Of a DNA stretch of 64,000 nt, positions 25,006-37,908 are shown piece after piece (within the stretch, counting starts at the first letter, position 1; every line of letters begins with the position of its first letter). The translations under genes were made by a program, and so were the position numbers. Source of the stretch: Lingula anatina (Eukaryota; Brachiopoda; Lingulata; Lingulida; Lingulidae); contig NW_019773792.1 of the NCBI RefSeq assembly GCF_001039355.2, positions 195,348-259,347 on the forward strand. Direction: 5' to 3'. The notes under the pieces were generated by a model that was not told where the DNA came from, did no database searches, and was given only the letters and a program-made list of their open reading frames with translations.

Positions 25006-26470
25006 CACGCTTATACTGGTACCGTACGACTACAGGGGTAACAGATGGAATGAGTAGCACAGTTTGCACCCTATACTTTTATCAGAGACGAGCTTTTCAC
25101 CCAAACCCAATATACCTGTACGAGAACTCTCTACCAGGCCCGCGGAAAATACGTTTACTCTTCTCTATCGCGACCCTGGGATTTTTGGCCAGATCAGTTA
25201 AATCCGCACGCTTGCAGACGGCATTGTACCCGCTCTGCATAGCTGAACTTCGCCCCGATGCGATAAACGCTTGTTACGTAACCTAACTAGGCTCCGCTGT
25301 CTGCTGCAACAAGTCATGGTTAGCAACCGTTCCGCGTGGGGGCTAAATCTGCCATGTTGTTATAGTTTACATTGCAGACGTGAGTAAAGTCCTCCGCAAA
25401 TAAGGTGTTTTTCTATTACTCCAAGAGCCTCTATGCGGTTTGAATATAAGGGAGACACTTCAATGGTGATGATTTAACATGTTCTCTGCTCCACGTGTTA
25501 CATGATCTGCACTGATTACGGTTGCTAGGGGCTGATGCTCCCAAGTTCCGTTTCAGCTATTTTTTGCATGTGGGTGTCACGTGGGCTATCTGACTGAAAG
25601 AGTAGGACTGGGTTCCCATACCTAGATCGATCGAACAGGATCGACCCATCTCCAAGGGGTTTCGCTTAATTGCTTACAGCTCTTGAAAGCGGCTTAGATG
25701 TTTGGCACGCCTACTGAAGCTGCTAAACGATAATCACTTATCCCCTAGCAGCTTGAGTAGGCGTGACAGACATGTACATTAAAGCCGCTTAAGTTGATAG
25801 CAATTTGAAAGAGAACCCCCTCTAAGATAGATCGATCCACAGTTAGTACGATAGGGCCTGGGAATGGTCCCTAAGACGTTTTAAGGATATTGTCACACTT
25901 TGCCCAAAACTCCTGATATAGGCCTATTTACTGCCTTACATTCTTTAGAGTAATAACTAAATCCTCAGTGTTCATGCAGCAACTAAATTATTTATGACTT
26001 AACGTATGTTATCTTACAGGTGACGTCATAATTGCAATTTTGGGGTAAAAACTAAAAAAATCGGTTTCTCAGAGTTCTCTTTTACCTGAGCACCCACGAT
26101 CACCGTTTCAACGTTGATTTAATGACAACATTTAGTAGGGCCTACTCCAAAACCCTGCCAGCGATCTTTCTTTAAAGTCTTTGTTCAGATTTTATCGCTG
26201 ATAAAGCAAAATAATGCCTTTGTTTAATGAAAATCTGTACTTAGGGGCCCATAACTCTGTAACAAAAACATTTAAACCAAATTAACTGACGGCACGGAAT
26301 CTAGTTCTAAACCGTACCAAATGCCATCGTTCGCCCTCTAAAATACCAACATTTTTCGGGGCCCTTCAGATATGTACCTAAAGAATACAGCTAGAGAATC
26401 AGATTATCGTTACTAATAATTATAACTTGGTGAATCTCAAATAGGCCCTACTGGTAGGCTTATATCGTTA
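25006..26470. promoter_or_regulatory. Aminoacylase upstream region
   Basis: The sequence just above the start codon (25006-25400) is less AT-rich than the surroundings and contains CpG-bearing words, as expected for a promoter of the minus-strand gene. No specific factor site is called. A GATCGATC-type MITE occupies 25623-25839. Confidence 0.35.
25623..25839. mobile_element. GATCGATC-ended MITE, diverged copy 2
   Basis: Left end TAGATCGATCGAACAGGATC, right end AAGATAGATCGATCCA. The interior carries an inverted pair around GGCACGCCTACTGAAGC / GCTTGAGTAGGCGTGACAG. Distant relative of the elements at 16581 and 58801. Confidence 0.6.
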
Positions 26471-26662
26471 ATGGCTTGTGCTTTTCTTTTTCGTATTCGA
26501 CAAGCTGGTTAAAAAAAAAGATAAGTACGGCTAAAAATGCGCAGTTTGACCCGAAAGATGCAGACAGTGTGCAGACTAGATTATGTTATGCCAAAGAGAT
26601 ACGGAATGATTTACAGTACCAGGATTATCTATGTGGCTTGTCTTTGCCCGCGCCACCTACAG
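26471..26662 (+). pseudogene. Candidate first exon, possibly NDUFAF6-like, frame-broken
   Basis: An ATG at 26471 opens MACAFLFRIRQAG, which looks like a mitochondrial presequence, but runs into TAA at a poly-A run. A second frame just downstream continues with FDPKDADSVQTR and DYLCGLSLPAP, up to a splice-donor-like CAG-GTATGA at 26663. The DYLCxLxLP string loosely resembles the phytoene-synthase-like start of NDUFAF6 (DYExYLCxLLLP). A homopolymer length error or a real frameshift would join the two frames. No later exon of that gene is seen, so this is a weak call. Confidence 0.25.
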
Positions 26663-26796
26663 GTATGAAATAAAACTACAGACATTTTGTTGAAAACCCA
26701 GCTGGAGCAGTGAAAGTGGTCAAAGCTGTGTCTTCTGTACTAGTATCTAAAAACAGGCTAAGATGAAGATGTGAAGTTTAAAAGAAAGAAGCCGGT

Positions 26797-26800
<4 letters not shown>

Positions 26801-26853
<53 letters not shown>
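26801..26853. repeat. (CT)n-(CA)n compound microsatellite
   Basis: CT dinucleotides pass directly into CA dinucleotides. This explains the Glu/Arg- and Cys/Val-rich frame on the minus strand. Confidence 0.95.
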
Positions 26854-27314
26854 TGCACACATTCGACACATCTAGTATTACTAACAACCTAGTCATAACG
26901 TCAGCTGTAGTGCTACCTGTATCATGCTCTGTAACTGCACATACAACGATAAGCAGACAGGTCATGGTTTTCAATCCAATAGCTGTTTTTTTTTTTTTTT
27001 TACTTGGCAATGGTCTCCTTGCACATTGCCTGCTACATATACGGTACATGCAGTGTTAGACGCTAGCCTTGTTTTTGTGTGATAAATTAGCTGGTAAAAA
27101 AATGCTGCTGAAAGTTTCAGGTGAGCATCATTTCTGTGCAGTGTGATTTGGTTTATTTGTCTCCCAATGATATATTAATAACGTATATCTTGCTGTTACT
27201 TGTATAATGAAATGCATTTATTTACATAATTTTCTGTTAACCTTCAGAGGCTGGGAATCTGCTGATATGTGAAACAGGATAGCATACAGATGTTATAAAC
27301 ACAACAAAAAGAAG

Positions 27315-30300
27315 ATGCCTCCACTCCTGCCAAGAGAGCGCCAGATTTGTACTGACAGCCATGCTAAGGTATAGTTGGGTCAAAACACGGTAATGGGTCA
27401 AAAATCTTTAAAATTGTCTGTAAAATGTCCCGTCAGAGACATTTCAAATACCATGTTTGACCCATTACTAGTAGGCCCAGTAGGGGCTCATGTAGAATGG
27501 TGATGTACAATGTTAACAGATTGATACACAGGGGCGGATTTAGGCTGTCTTTTGGGTCTTCTGGAAGACGGTCAGATTTTCAAGTTTACATTGACGGGTG
27601 TCTAATTTTTTCTGTCGGAACACGGTCAAAAATGGAGGATGAATCAACAAAGATAATTTGGAAGACTGTCAGAAAATTTCTCTGGATCCGCCCCTGATAC
27701 ATTATATGTTATGGCCATAGTTTGAAAAGTTTTAAATCAGTGTGGTTTATTTGTATTAAACCTCTGATTATACAGGCAATATTAACTACCATGAACATGC
27801 TGAGAAAGGCCTCCTCGTTGTGTGATGTGATGTTGAAGGTGGAGGAAGAATACTTTCCAGCACACAGAATTGTACTGGCAGCCTGCAGTGACTACTTCTA
27901 TGCCATGTTCACCAGTGAGGTAGGTGAAAATGTATTGCACAGTTTTAATGCACTGACTAGAATTAACCTTCACTTAGTGGAACATTGTTTTCCAAGTTTT
28001 AGCATATTTTTATTTTGCTTAATCTTTGGAATCCTGAGTAAAAGGTTGGGAAAATTGTCTGAAAGTTGTACATGACTTAATAGTCCTTTCGTTAAGTTGA
28101 ATTATTTTCAGTCGTTCAGGGATATTTATGCTACATAAAACCCTAAAAATAAGATGCGTGTTGTTATAGTATTTGTTGTGTAATAACTGTCAGATGTTGT
28201 GTTGTTAATAGTATTTGTTGTATTATAACATCTTTCAGATGTCTGAAAAAGACAAGAACACAATTGAGCTAGGTGGGATTTCGGCCACTGTCATGGATGT
28301 CCTGTTAGATTTTGTCTACACGGAAACAGTCAATGTCACTGTGGAAAATGTCCAGGATCTTTTACCTGCTGCTTGTCTGTTACAACTCACTGGTGAGTAT
28401 TTATGTATCAAAAACATAATATTCAGTGGAAAATATCAGGATATCTTGTGTGTTGTTTGTCTTTTACAGCTACTGGTGATTATAAGGGCAGTACATGTAG
28501 TGTTTTATTTAACATTGGGAAATCTTGTGCATCACTTGCCTGGTGATTTCTATTACAACTTGCTGGTGAGTTCATGTATCAGTAACTTTTTTATTTTCCA
28601 TAAATGTGGATGCCCAGGACATGTTTGCTGCTAATTATCTACTCTACAACTGGTAATTTTAGTTGAGTGAATGTTTTGTGTTCATGTATTAAAGTCTTGT
28701 TAGCATTTATTTGAGCATGCATTTTGTGAAGGGTTTCCTTAATTGTTCATTTTGATAATGCGTAACTAGTAATAAGCACAAACAAGGAAAGGAAACAAAA
28801 AAATCAAACTGAATAATTTTTTTTACACTTTAACAGATAAAAATGAAGTTCTTGCACTTTTATCTTATGGTATTTTCCAGGAGTAAAACAGGCATGTTCC
28901 GACTTCCTAGAAAAGCAACTGGACCCTTCCAACTGCCTTGGTATAAGGACGTTCGCTGAGAACCATTCTTGTAAGAATCTCCAGGAAGCAGCAGAGAGTT
29001 TCCTGTTTAAGCATTTTGAAGATGTCATAGGGCAGGAAGAGTTTCTGGGACTTGAGGTGGAGGATGTAGAAAAACTCATTGGTAGTGATGAAATTCAGGT
29101 AGGATTGAGGAATAAGCAAAAGGAATACTCTAGTCTACTTAAAATGTGACTTTTTTATCACTTAATGGATGACTAAGTGCATCTACACCAATATTTGCCA
29201 GTGCATGTGAAATAAATGATAACAAATGTTTTGAGTCATGTCATTTGAATGACAATAGTGGATAACGAAAATTAACTAAATCAAATATAACCTTTGTTGT
29301 AAATGCAGGATATACATATATATTTATGATCATAGGAATTATATTTTGCTAAAATTTAAACTTGCAACCAAAAGTACAAGTTTGATTTGATTTGATTTGA
29401 TATCAGATAGTCGGCTAGTGCTGCATGACGTTCACTAACTGTTACAAATATTAACTAATATTATTATGATCTTAGTAAAACCTTTATTTGTCAGTATTGT
29501 ACTTAGCTAAACTGGGGCTGTCTGAATTTATATGTTGCTTTCTAAATTTTCATGTAAAGACATTGTGTCCTCACAATATTAAAGCAAAACCTTGCATGGC
29601 CATTTCTCTGACACACTATTTTTCAAAAATCAGTTACTAGTAGACGATACTGTCCATCAGCTTTCAGCATACTCTGTATATTTTTATTTTTTATTCATTT
29701 ATTGATATCCTGTTGTCAATGTAAAGGTGAGCTCAGAGGAGCCAGTGTTTGAAGCAGTGCTGAACTGGGTGAAGCTGGATTTGGAGAAAAGAACAGAAGA
29801 TCTTCCAAAATTACTCCAGCTGGTGAGACTACCGTTACTCAGTGTTAGATACATCACAGATGTAGTGGACAACCAGGTAATATACTGGAGTCTGTTGTCA
29901 TTATTCTAATAACGATCATTTATTTATTTATTTATTTATAGCAAGAAGCTGATTTTTTCAAGTTATTGATAATGTTGAAGTTAAAGTAAATAAAAAACTT
30001 GTGCTTGTTCAATTTTTTTTTTTTATATACACAGTTTTACATTACATTCAAACCACGTGACCAACAAACATATCACAACTTCACCCCGCATGGAGTCCAC
30101 ACTCCCTCCAACATGGAAAACTACTCACTTCCCTCATTTTTTACCACTAGAGGGACCCACTGCATAGTCACCTCTAACACAATTTAACACAATTGGTCAC
30201 AACCATACAATATTTGACAGATAAATTGGCAGTTTTTTTTTTTTTTTTTTTGCTTTTATTTGATTTAGCTAATTTTTGTTATATTGAGTATAGAGAGCAT

Positions 30301-33300
30301 TATGTAAGCATGAACTTTAAGTAGACACATTATAGTAGCATGCAGAATATTGTTTACTCACTGTGTCAAGAGCACAACACCTATGCACTTGTTTTAATTA
30401 CTTCACAATACAGTAAATTTTATTTCATGTCGGGTATAAATTGAAAGGAAACATTAGCTTTGCAGGTATTCTTAGAAATACACAGCATCACATATTTAAC
30501 TCGAATTCATTTCTAATGGTGAAAATGTGAGACCCTGGTAACTGTTAGGGGAGTACATGTATCATGTTAACATGCATGCAGTTATTTGCCAGTCTCACTA
30601 AATATAAATTTTGACTGTGACATTTATAGATGTAATTTCAAAAAGGCTAGGGTCTTATTTTGAAAAGGAGGACATTTAATCACCATTTTTTATTCAGAAA
30701 GTACCCTCTCCTTGCCAAAAGGGTTTTTTACATGTAAACTCCCATGAACCTTACAGCCCTTAGCAAAATATCAAGCCTGCTGCAAATCTGCAGCAAATTT
30801 GCTGCAATACTGCTGCATATTGAAATTCTTTCTTGCAAATTTGCTGCAATGTTGCTGAAAACTTTTCATTTTGCTAAGGGAGACCTGATGATGATCATAA
30901 ACATTTCCCATGTCTTGATCAAAGTCAGAACCTTTGAACCTCCCTGACTGCATCCCTGACAGTGAGATGCATTTTAACAAATGTCATGCCTGTCTTCAAA
31001 GCTTGATCAAAATCAAAACCCCAGAACCCCCCTGACTGCATCCCTGATAATGAAATACATCTTTAAAGTTGTCATATAATACCTGTTTTCAGAGCCTGAT
31101 CTAAGTCAAAACCCCTGAACCTCCCTGACTGCATCCTTGATAGACAGATACATTTTTTCAATTGTCGTAAAATAATACCTGTTTCCAGAGTCTTATCAAA
31201 GCCAGCCATGCTTGCAGAGACCTGGTGGATGAAGCTAAAACTTTTCACCTCAGACCAGACCTCAGGAGTCAACTGCATGGGTCACGTACAAAACCCAGAA
31301 CAGGTAGACAGAAAACATGTACAACTGGGTGACATGGAGAATAATAGTAATAATAATAATATATGTCTAAAGAGTGACTAAACAGTGACTTCCTTCATCG
31401 ATTTGGACAAAAAAAAAAACGATGCATTTTCAGACATTGTGGACATGTTAACATAATAAAAATAGTGATTTATATTTTGAAGTCACACAGCAAGGATACA
31501 CTTGTACGGTAACTCAGTGCTACTTTCAAAGAAAGTAACATTAAAGGACAAAGTTGGGTGATGATAGGAATAGCATTTCTTAAAATAAAAATTCTTTTTA
31601 AATGTGTTAAATATTGTTGGTGTTTGCTTGCAAGTCAAGGGAAGATGCAGACACATCGAAAAAATCTAATAAAAAGTCTAATAAAAGAATAGAATACTGA
31701 TACCACTTATTGTTGTGCTGGTTCATATCACCTCGATGTTTTAAAGTCTAAAAATTCTATGGGAGACTGTTTCATAATTTCAGGCTCTGTAGAGGTACTA
31801 GTGGTGGTTGGAGGCTTTGGTGCCATGCAAAACCCAGTAGATTCTGCTGAGATGTTTGATCCCAAGAGTAATGAATGGGAGTCACTGCCTGTAAGTTGTG
31901 ACAAGTAAATGTTTTATCCTGTTAAAGAGGTGGTTCCAAAGAATGCTAGCGTACCACAAAAGCCAGGGATTCTGTCACAGCTAAACTTATGAAAAGAATT
32001 CTGCATTTTTGTTAGTTTTGTTTAAATGATATTGATATTTTAACTTTTCTTGGACAAAAGTAGATACTCAACAGGGTACCCATTGCCTTTATATTTTCCA
32101 TCTTAATTGGTTGGAAATTACTCCAAAGAATATGAAAGATTAAGTGATATTCATGCATATAGATGCCATACTAGTTTGTAACACAGTGGTTGGTAAGTAT
32201 TAGAAAATTGTTGAGAACTTGACAGATTTGTAAGTTGATTTTTTTTTTCACAATAGAATCCCTTATAGAGTTCTTTTATCCAAATTTGAATGTTATAATT
32301 TAAGTGTCTTACAAAGAGGAGACGATATGTCACTGCTGCTGCAGTTGGACCTAGACTTTACGTGATTGGTGGATATGATGGCCAATCACGGCTCAGTTTA
32401 GTGGAGTGCTTGGACATCAGTCAAGACAAGCCTGCCTGGCATGCTGTGGCCCCCATGCACCATCGTAGAGGACTGGCTGGAGGATGTGTATATCAAGGTA
32501 CTAAATGGTTTGTATTCAATAAAGTAGAATTTAGAAGTTGTCCTTGTATTTTCTTTAAGGGACAACAAGTTTGTTTGACTCAACAGTTCAGGGTAAAAAA
32601 CAGATGTCCTATGTCTTTTGTCAAGCATGGCTCATGCAGTTTACTACATGTATCAGTATCTTTTACAGTCCTGAATATTTTGCACTTTCTAATTTGTTAA
32701 TACATACTTTTTTAAGTCTTTTTTTTTTTTCAAATGTGATATGGTATTTTTTTCCATTATGCATGATGTTTTTGTAATGGCAGGGAATGAGTATTTGAAC
32801 CTACATCATTATAGAACTTTTTTCTTATGCATAATATTTTTCGTATTTAGGGTTTGATATCACAAATGGATTCAATCGTCTAGATCGAGTGCCAAAACTT
32901 TAACATAAACCCATACTAATATCATTTAGCATTGAGATAACTGACACAATTATCACAATTTCCAGCCAACAGAAGTTGTTGTCAATGTATATCTCTGTTG
33001 ATACTTCCAGACATGATATTTGTGTGTGGAGGCTTTGATGGCACCAACAGACACACCAGTCTTGAGCGCTATGATCCCCGTATTGACCAATGGACACTGC
33101 TGGGCAGTATGTTACTAGGGCGTGAGGGGGCAGGACTTGTAGTGGCCAGTGACCATATATACTGCCTTGGTGGCTATGATGGTGTGAATCTTTTGAATTC
33201 TGTGGAAAAGTATGACCCTCGGACTAATCAGTGGGCAAGTGTGGCTCCTCTTGCTACTAGCAGATCAGGTACAGTACAGGTTCTGTTAAGATAGTTCTTT

Positions 33301-34945
33301 GGTTAATTTTTTGTACTGTTTGGTATTTGAAATAATGTCCTTTGGAATGTAAATCACTGCTGTGCTGCTGGCTATTTGAAATCTCTTGTATTCATTGGAA
33401 AAGTGACTTACAAACATATCAGTTGATAATTATGGAGAACTACAGAAGCAAGTCTACTCTCGCAACCTGCAGATTAGGCACTGCTTGTATTGGTTAGATT
33501 AAGTAGTATTTCAGTAAAAAGTTAATGCTTTTGTATTTGATATTGTAGATCAATCTTGAATTCATTACAATTTATTTTTTGTTGACTTTTTTCACCTCTA
33601 AGCAAAATACTGGGACTGCCTGCTGTTCATACTAATTTCCTGAAAATTAGCAGCAATACAAAATTTTTGCGCAAACTCTTTGCCACAAACATCTTTAATT
33701 TTTCTTTGAGCTGTCACTTGCATATTATAGTTTTTTATTATAATGATTAGAAAATTCTCTAATGTTATTATATCAGTGATTTTGTTTATATATTACCTGC
33801 CAGACTGAGGATTTATTATATATATATATAATTTATGTATTTGTTTTTTATTAGTTGATCTATAAAGGTGCCACTTAGGCTTAATTCATTTAAGACTGAG
33901 ACACACTTCTTATTATATTATCTTAAACTAATATTTATTGACCTCTCAGTTGTGTCATAATAACAAAATACCACACTGGTCTCTTAACAGAACTGAATAT
34001 TTCAGGCGCAGGGGTGGCTGTACTAAATGACACGATATTCGTTTGCGGTGGTTACGATGGGAACACGCATTTGTCTTCAGTAGAGATGTACAACGTGCGT
34101 ACGTGTCAGTGGTCGTCCATCAGCAGTATGACGTCTCCCAGGTGCTATGTTGGAGCATGTGTGTTACGAGGAAAGTTATATGTTGTTGCAGGGTTAGTAT
34201 GATAATGTTTTTGCTATTTTGATTTAGTGATTTGATGTCTGAATAATGTTTTAATTTTGGTGTTTTGTTTGCCCTAATGTGTATGAATTTAAATGATGTA
34301 TGGTAAAGACTCAGTTTTAACAATGGACATAAATTATCAATTTTTAAATAGATCAATTTTAGAATTATATTATAAAAAATATATTTCTGTATAGTGTTTG
34401 TAATTTTACTATATATATATATATATATAATGGAACTGTAGAGTACATCTTTTTACTTTTGTTTCTACCGCTCAATAGGCATGTTCTAATTTTATGAATT
34501 TATGACTAAAGAAAGAACAGTATCTGAAAAATTAATAATTTTCTTTGTTGAAAAGATTGAGTCATTGCCATACATCATCATATTGAAGATTTCCTTCACC
34601 AAACTAGCACATGGCTTAACATGCAGTTCCGGTATGTTGATCTTGAACAGTGGGCACTCACAGAGCCAGATTTTATCTAAACAAATGGCTACATTTTTAC
34701 ATTTGGTTCAGTTAAGTCTGTCTCAAGCCTTAAAATCATGTTAACATCTATTTATTCACTTCAAGAAGCAATAAAGCTGTGTCCAATATGTGTACCGAAC
34801 ATCTCACTCTTTCAGATATGATGGCCACACTCTACTCAAGAACATGGAGTACTATGACCCTATTGCTGACCAGTGGATAGTCACGGAGTCCACCATGGAG
34901 GTCAAGAGGTGCGACTCAGGGGTGGCTGTGGTCAAGGGGATATGA
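27315..34945 (+). CDS. KLHL12: Kelch-like protein 12 (CUL3 adaptor), 11 exons
   Basis: Coding exons: 27315-27368, 27776-27919, 28239-28392, 28881-29098, 29727-29876, 31189-31303, 31784-31890, 32305-32497, 33011-33268, 34006-34192, 34816-34945. Phases close exactly and give 569 residues (human KLHL12: 568). The protein is the substrate adaptor of a cullin-3 ubiquitin ligase that modifies SEC31 in COPII vesicle assembly and acts on Dishevelled. BTB domain about 25-130 ([39 protein letters not shown]), BACK about 135-265 ([45 protein letters not shown]), then six kelch repeats about 275-569 with the GG--DG---L-S-E-YD signature ([70 protein letters not shown]). The start [10 protein letters not shown]...HAK was chosen because HAK joins AIL as in the vertebrate HAKSIL junction. 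Exon 8 uses an AAG acceptor after TTTA; this choice keeps frame and family alignment. Divergent from the aminoacylase gene. Confidence 0.95.
27529..27696. mobile_element. 168-bp MITE with CAGGGGCGGAT ends
   Basis: Termini CAGGGGCGGAT and ATCCGCCCCTG are exact inverted repeats. ATACA is directly repeated at 27524-27528 and 27697-27701, a 5-bp target duplication. It lies in KLHL12 intron 1. CAGGGG-type ends are common in hAT elements, some of which make 5-bp duplications, but the superfamily is not proved. Relatives are at 37701, 40213 and 57342. Confidence 0.8.
30757..30880. mobile_element. 124-bp CCCTTA-ended element built of palindromic words
   Basis: Ends are CCCTTAGCAAAAT and ATTTTGCTAAGGG, exact inverted repeats. 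AG precedes and follows the element (30755-30756 and 30881-30882), consistent with a 2-bp target duplication. The interior repeats self-complementary words around GCAGCAAATTTGCTGCAA. It lies in the KLHL12 intron between exons 5 and 6. The CCCTTA(G)CAAAAT terminus resembles the 3-kb element at 44046. Confidence 0.7.
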
Positions 34946-35013
34946 GAGAACAACTAGACACTCGATAAAGTGACCACAATTAGGTTAAATGTCTCATAAT
35001 CATCGTCACCACC
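34946..35013 (+). other. KLHL12 3' flank
   Basis: The KLHL12 stop is at 34943-34945. Only about 70 bases separate it from a dispersed repeat, so the transcript end may lie inside or just beyond that repeat. Confidence 0.4.
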
Positions 35014-35165
35014 TCCCCAGGGAGGAGAGATCGCTAACACAGATTGTAATGATCAGGTGTCTAACTATTTGTTTTGTATGTAATGCACATAATTGTAAAG
35101 TCTACTAAACATATATATATATATGAAGTTCAGATTAAAAATATATATAATATATTATAAAGTCA
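35014..35165 (+). repeat. Dispersed repeat, copy B, at KLHL12 3' end
   Basis: Plus-strand partner of the minus-strand copy at 1378-1530, sharing AGATTGTAATGATCAGGTGT, then TCTAACTATTTG, then GTAAAGTCTACT. Being so close to the KLHL12 stop, it may supply 3' untranslated or polyadenylation sequence. Confidence 0.6.
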
Positions 35166-35550
35166 AGAAACAGGTTTCTAGAGATATTGACTGGGACTAG
35201 TTAACATGACCAGTCAGTCTGTGATGCCAAATACTGGTCAGAAACAATGCCAGCTTAGTAACAAATTAGGATTTTCAAAGTTACTAGACTAAGTCTTATC
35301 CCACTAGTTTCAGCAATTAAATATTTTTCCATTATCAAATTGAATATTATTCATCTTTGGACTTGTTATTCTTGGTTTAAAGTAGTAGTTTTCTGAGGCT
35401 TACAAGGTACTAGTAAGAGCTACCAGTATGTTGAAAAACTTAATCACAGATTAACCAGACAAGTAATTGGTATTGTGTGGTCAAAGAAGCATATAATTTT
35501 AGGTAAAACTCTAAAGGCATTGGTCCCAAATTTTGAATTTTCATTATCAA

Positions 35551-35606
<56 letters not shown>
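35551..35606. repeat. (TA)n microsatellite
   Basis: A pure AT dinucleotide tract of more than 50 bases. Self-complementary, so it can extrude as a hairpin. It accounts for the Tyr/Ile repeat frame on the minus strand. Confidence 0.95.
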
Positions 35607-36575
35607 CATGATAAAGTAAATACATAAATATCTGATGAAGCTAAATGTCTAATCTAAATGAATTAAAGGACTTTCAGGCTGAAAAAAGTCCCATCATTAA
35701 TCTTCCACTGTTTTCATATTGTTCTCTCCTATGCAAGTTGGCCAGGATCCACCTACCAGTAGCTGTCAGGTGTAACCATATAGTGACTCATATATACAGA
35801 AAGAAGTGCACAGTGATTTAATAAGCATTATTTTCACCAGCATGGCAGCATTTTGTTTAACTGTTGTATATGTCCCCATGCCCCATAATAAGATAATCAC
35901 AGGTCCTTTAAAAAAGCTCAATCTCATTCAAACTCACAGCAGCATTTCCAGTTATACTTGGAGTTAGGGACAGTAATATCATTGACAACACAATAATGTC
36001 AATATGCTCAGTGTTAAGGATTGTTGAGTGGCCTGCATGTTGACTGTTCATTCTGTGTTGAGAGGCAAGAATGTTGATTTATTATGTTAATTTAGGCATA
36101 CTCTAGGTTCATTTAGAGATAGCATCGGTTCCCAAACATCATGTTGCATTCAAACAATCTAAGTCATAGAGTTTCATAAGAAACAGTTTTGTGTCTGCCC
36201 ATGGGGCAGCTAGACTAACATTTGTTATGTTTTAGAATAGCTTTGTATTTCATCAGATTAATAATAAAGTGATGAAGAGTCACCATTTTTTTTTCTTTTT
36301 GTCAAGATGGGCTGTTTTATCATTTCATTTTAACTTTAATATTACCACTTGATATATATGTATATTTTTACTTTTTGTTGGATACAAGAGCTCCTTACTA
36401 ACTGTCAGAGAGTCAGAGTATTTAAGATGAAATTGCCTGAATATTTTTTACCTCAAAATAAATTCCAAAATGCAGTTTCATCACACCTGAACATGGACAT
36501 TGCCATAAAAAAGCTGGTCTTTTTAAATACTTGGCTTTTTATAGCTTTTTATATGTAACAGTTTGATTACAGTTC

Positions 36576-36823
36576 TGTAATAAAAAGCAGTGTCTAGCCC
36601 ACGAGAAGTAAAGAGAGAGAGTCTTTAATTTTCATCAAATACAGATTTCATAAGTTTACTATATAAAACATTAAATTAAACATTAAATTAATAGAAATAA
36701 CTAAATAATTAGGGTTAAGTAAAATAATATATACCTTAATAGTAAATAAAAGATTAAAAAAAAAAAACAATTTTACCTGTAATAAAAAGCAATGTCTAGC
36801 CCACGAGAAGTAAAGAGAGAAGG
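36576..36823. repeat. Direct repeat of about 45 bp flanking an AT-rich insert
   Basis: TGTAATAAAAAGCAGTGTCT continuing AGCCCACGAGAAGTAAAGAG occurs near 36576 and again near 36779 with one or two differences. The sequence between is AT-rich and ends in a poly-A-containing stretch. This is either a tandem duplication or an insertion with an unusually long direct repeat. Confidence 0.55.
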
Positions 36824-37700
36824 TGAAGAAAACAGACAAAGGAAATTAGCGGGTCAAGACTCTAAACCAATGAAAAGCAAGAACGTATAAAGACAGAAAA
36901 ACAAGGAATAGTAAAGAAAGCAGGGAAGACTGAAAATAAGGTATGGAAACATAAAAACGGAATAGACTGAAAAAATGATAATTAACAAAATGAGCATTCA
37001 GGTACTACTGCTACATATAGTTGGCAAGTCTTTTTCCAAAGTAGTAAGCATTTTAATTTTGGCTCTTCTGGTCATGGGATATGTGTCTGACAAGGCTATT
37101 GGTCTCTACACCTCTTGGTCTCTCGGTATTTATACATGCGTATTTGTCTTTTTTTTCTCTTTTACTAAACAGAATACTAGTGTGAATTTCAGACCTGTTC
37201 AGAAGCATTTTGGAGAAAGATTTTTCTTTGATAACTGTAAAGGGAGCATCTCGTGTTTAGGGTGGTTGGTTCAGTTTCTTAGGGTAGAAACAAATGCATT
37301 TTTCTAAGTAACATGACAGGTTTGAATCTCAGACATTGGGACGTAACACATTACCTGTTTATTTAAATTATATTGAAAGGATAAAAAGAAAATATAAAAA
37401 TGAAATAAAAACTGAAGATGTATTTGATCAATTATTTTTCGTTCATTTTAGTGTACAATCAACATAATGCTGTTGAAATAAAAATGATATGATTATTCCA
37501 AAAACATTCTAATTATTATTAAAATTGTTCAACAGTCATAGATTATTTTATAGGAAAGTAGAAATTTCAAAGTTTTATAAAAATACCAATGTATTCTAAA
37601 CTGGCTTACAATTTAGGGTAATTCAAAAGTTTTAAAAGTTGGAGATTCTTTTCTGAGTTTCAACAAGGTTGAACAAAAGCACAACTAACCTGGCCGATAC
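36824..37700. other. Non-coding stretch, no gene recognised
   Basis: One open frame at 36975-37307 shows no family signature and has no splice partners. The rest is AT-rich. Confidence 0.4.
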
Positions 37701-37908
37701 CAGGGGAGAATCCAGGATTTTTCAAAGGGGGGAGTCCGCAGATGCACCTTGGGATGCGGGGTCCAGTGAACGGCCCCAAAAATTTAGGTATTTAAGAGGG
37801 CGAATGTTGCCATTTGATAAGGTTTAGAACTATGTTCCAGCTAGTCAAAATTCTAATTTCAAAAATCAAAAGGGGTTAACCCCCTTGATCCCCCCAAAAC
37901 TCGCTGAT
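37701..37908. mobile_element. Decayed CAGGGG-type MITE
   Basis: The left end CAGGGGAGAATCCAGGATTT resembles the CAGGGGCGGATCC family, and the right part has the complementary CCCCC-rich segment. GGCCGATAC occurs directly at 37692-37700 and 37909-37917, a probable 8-9 bp target duplication, which favours an hAT-like origin. Confidence 0.65.
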
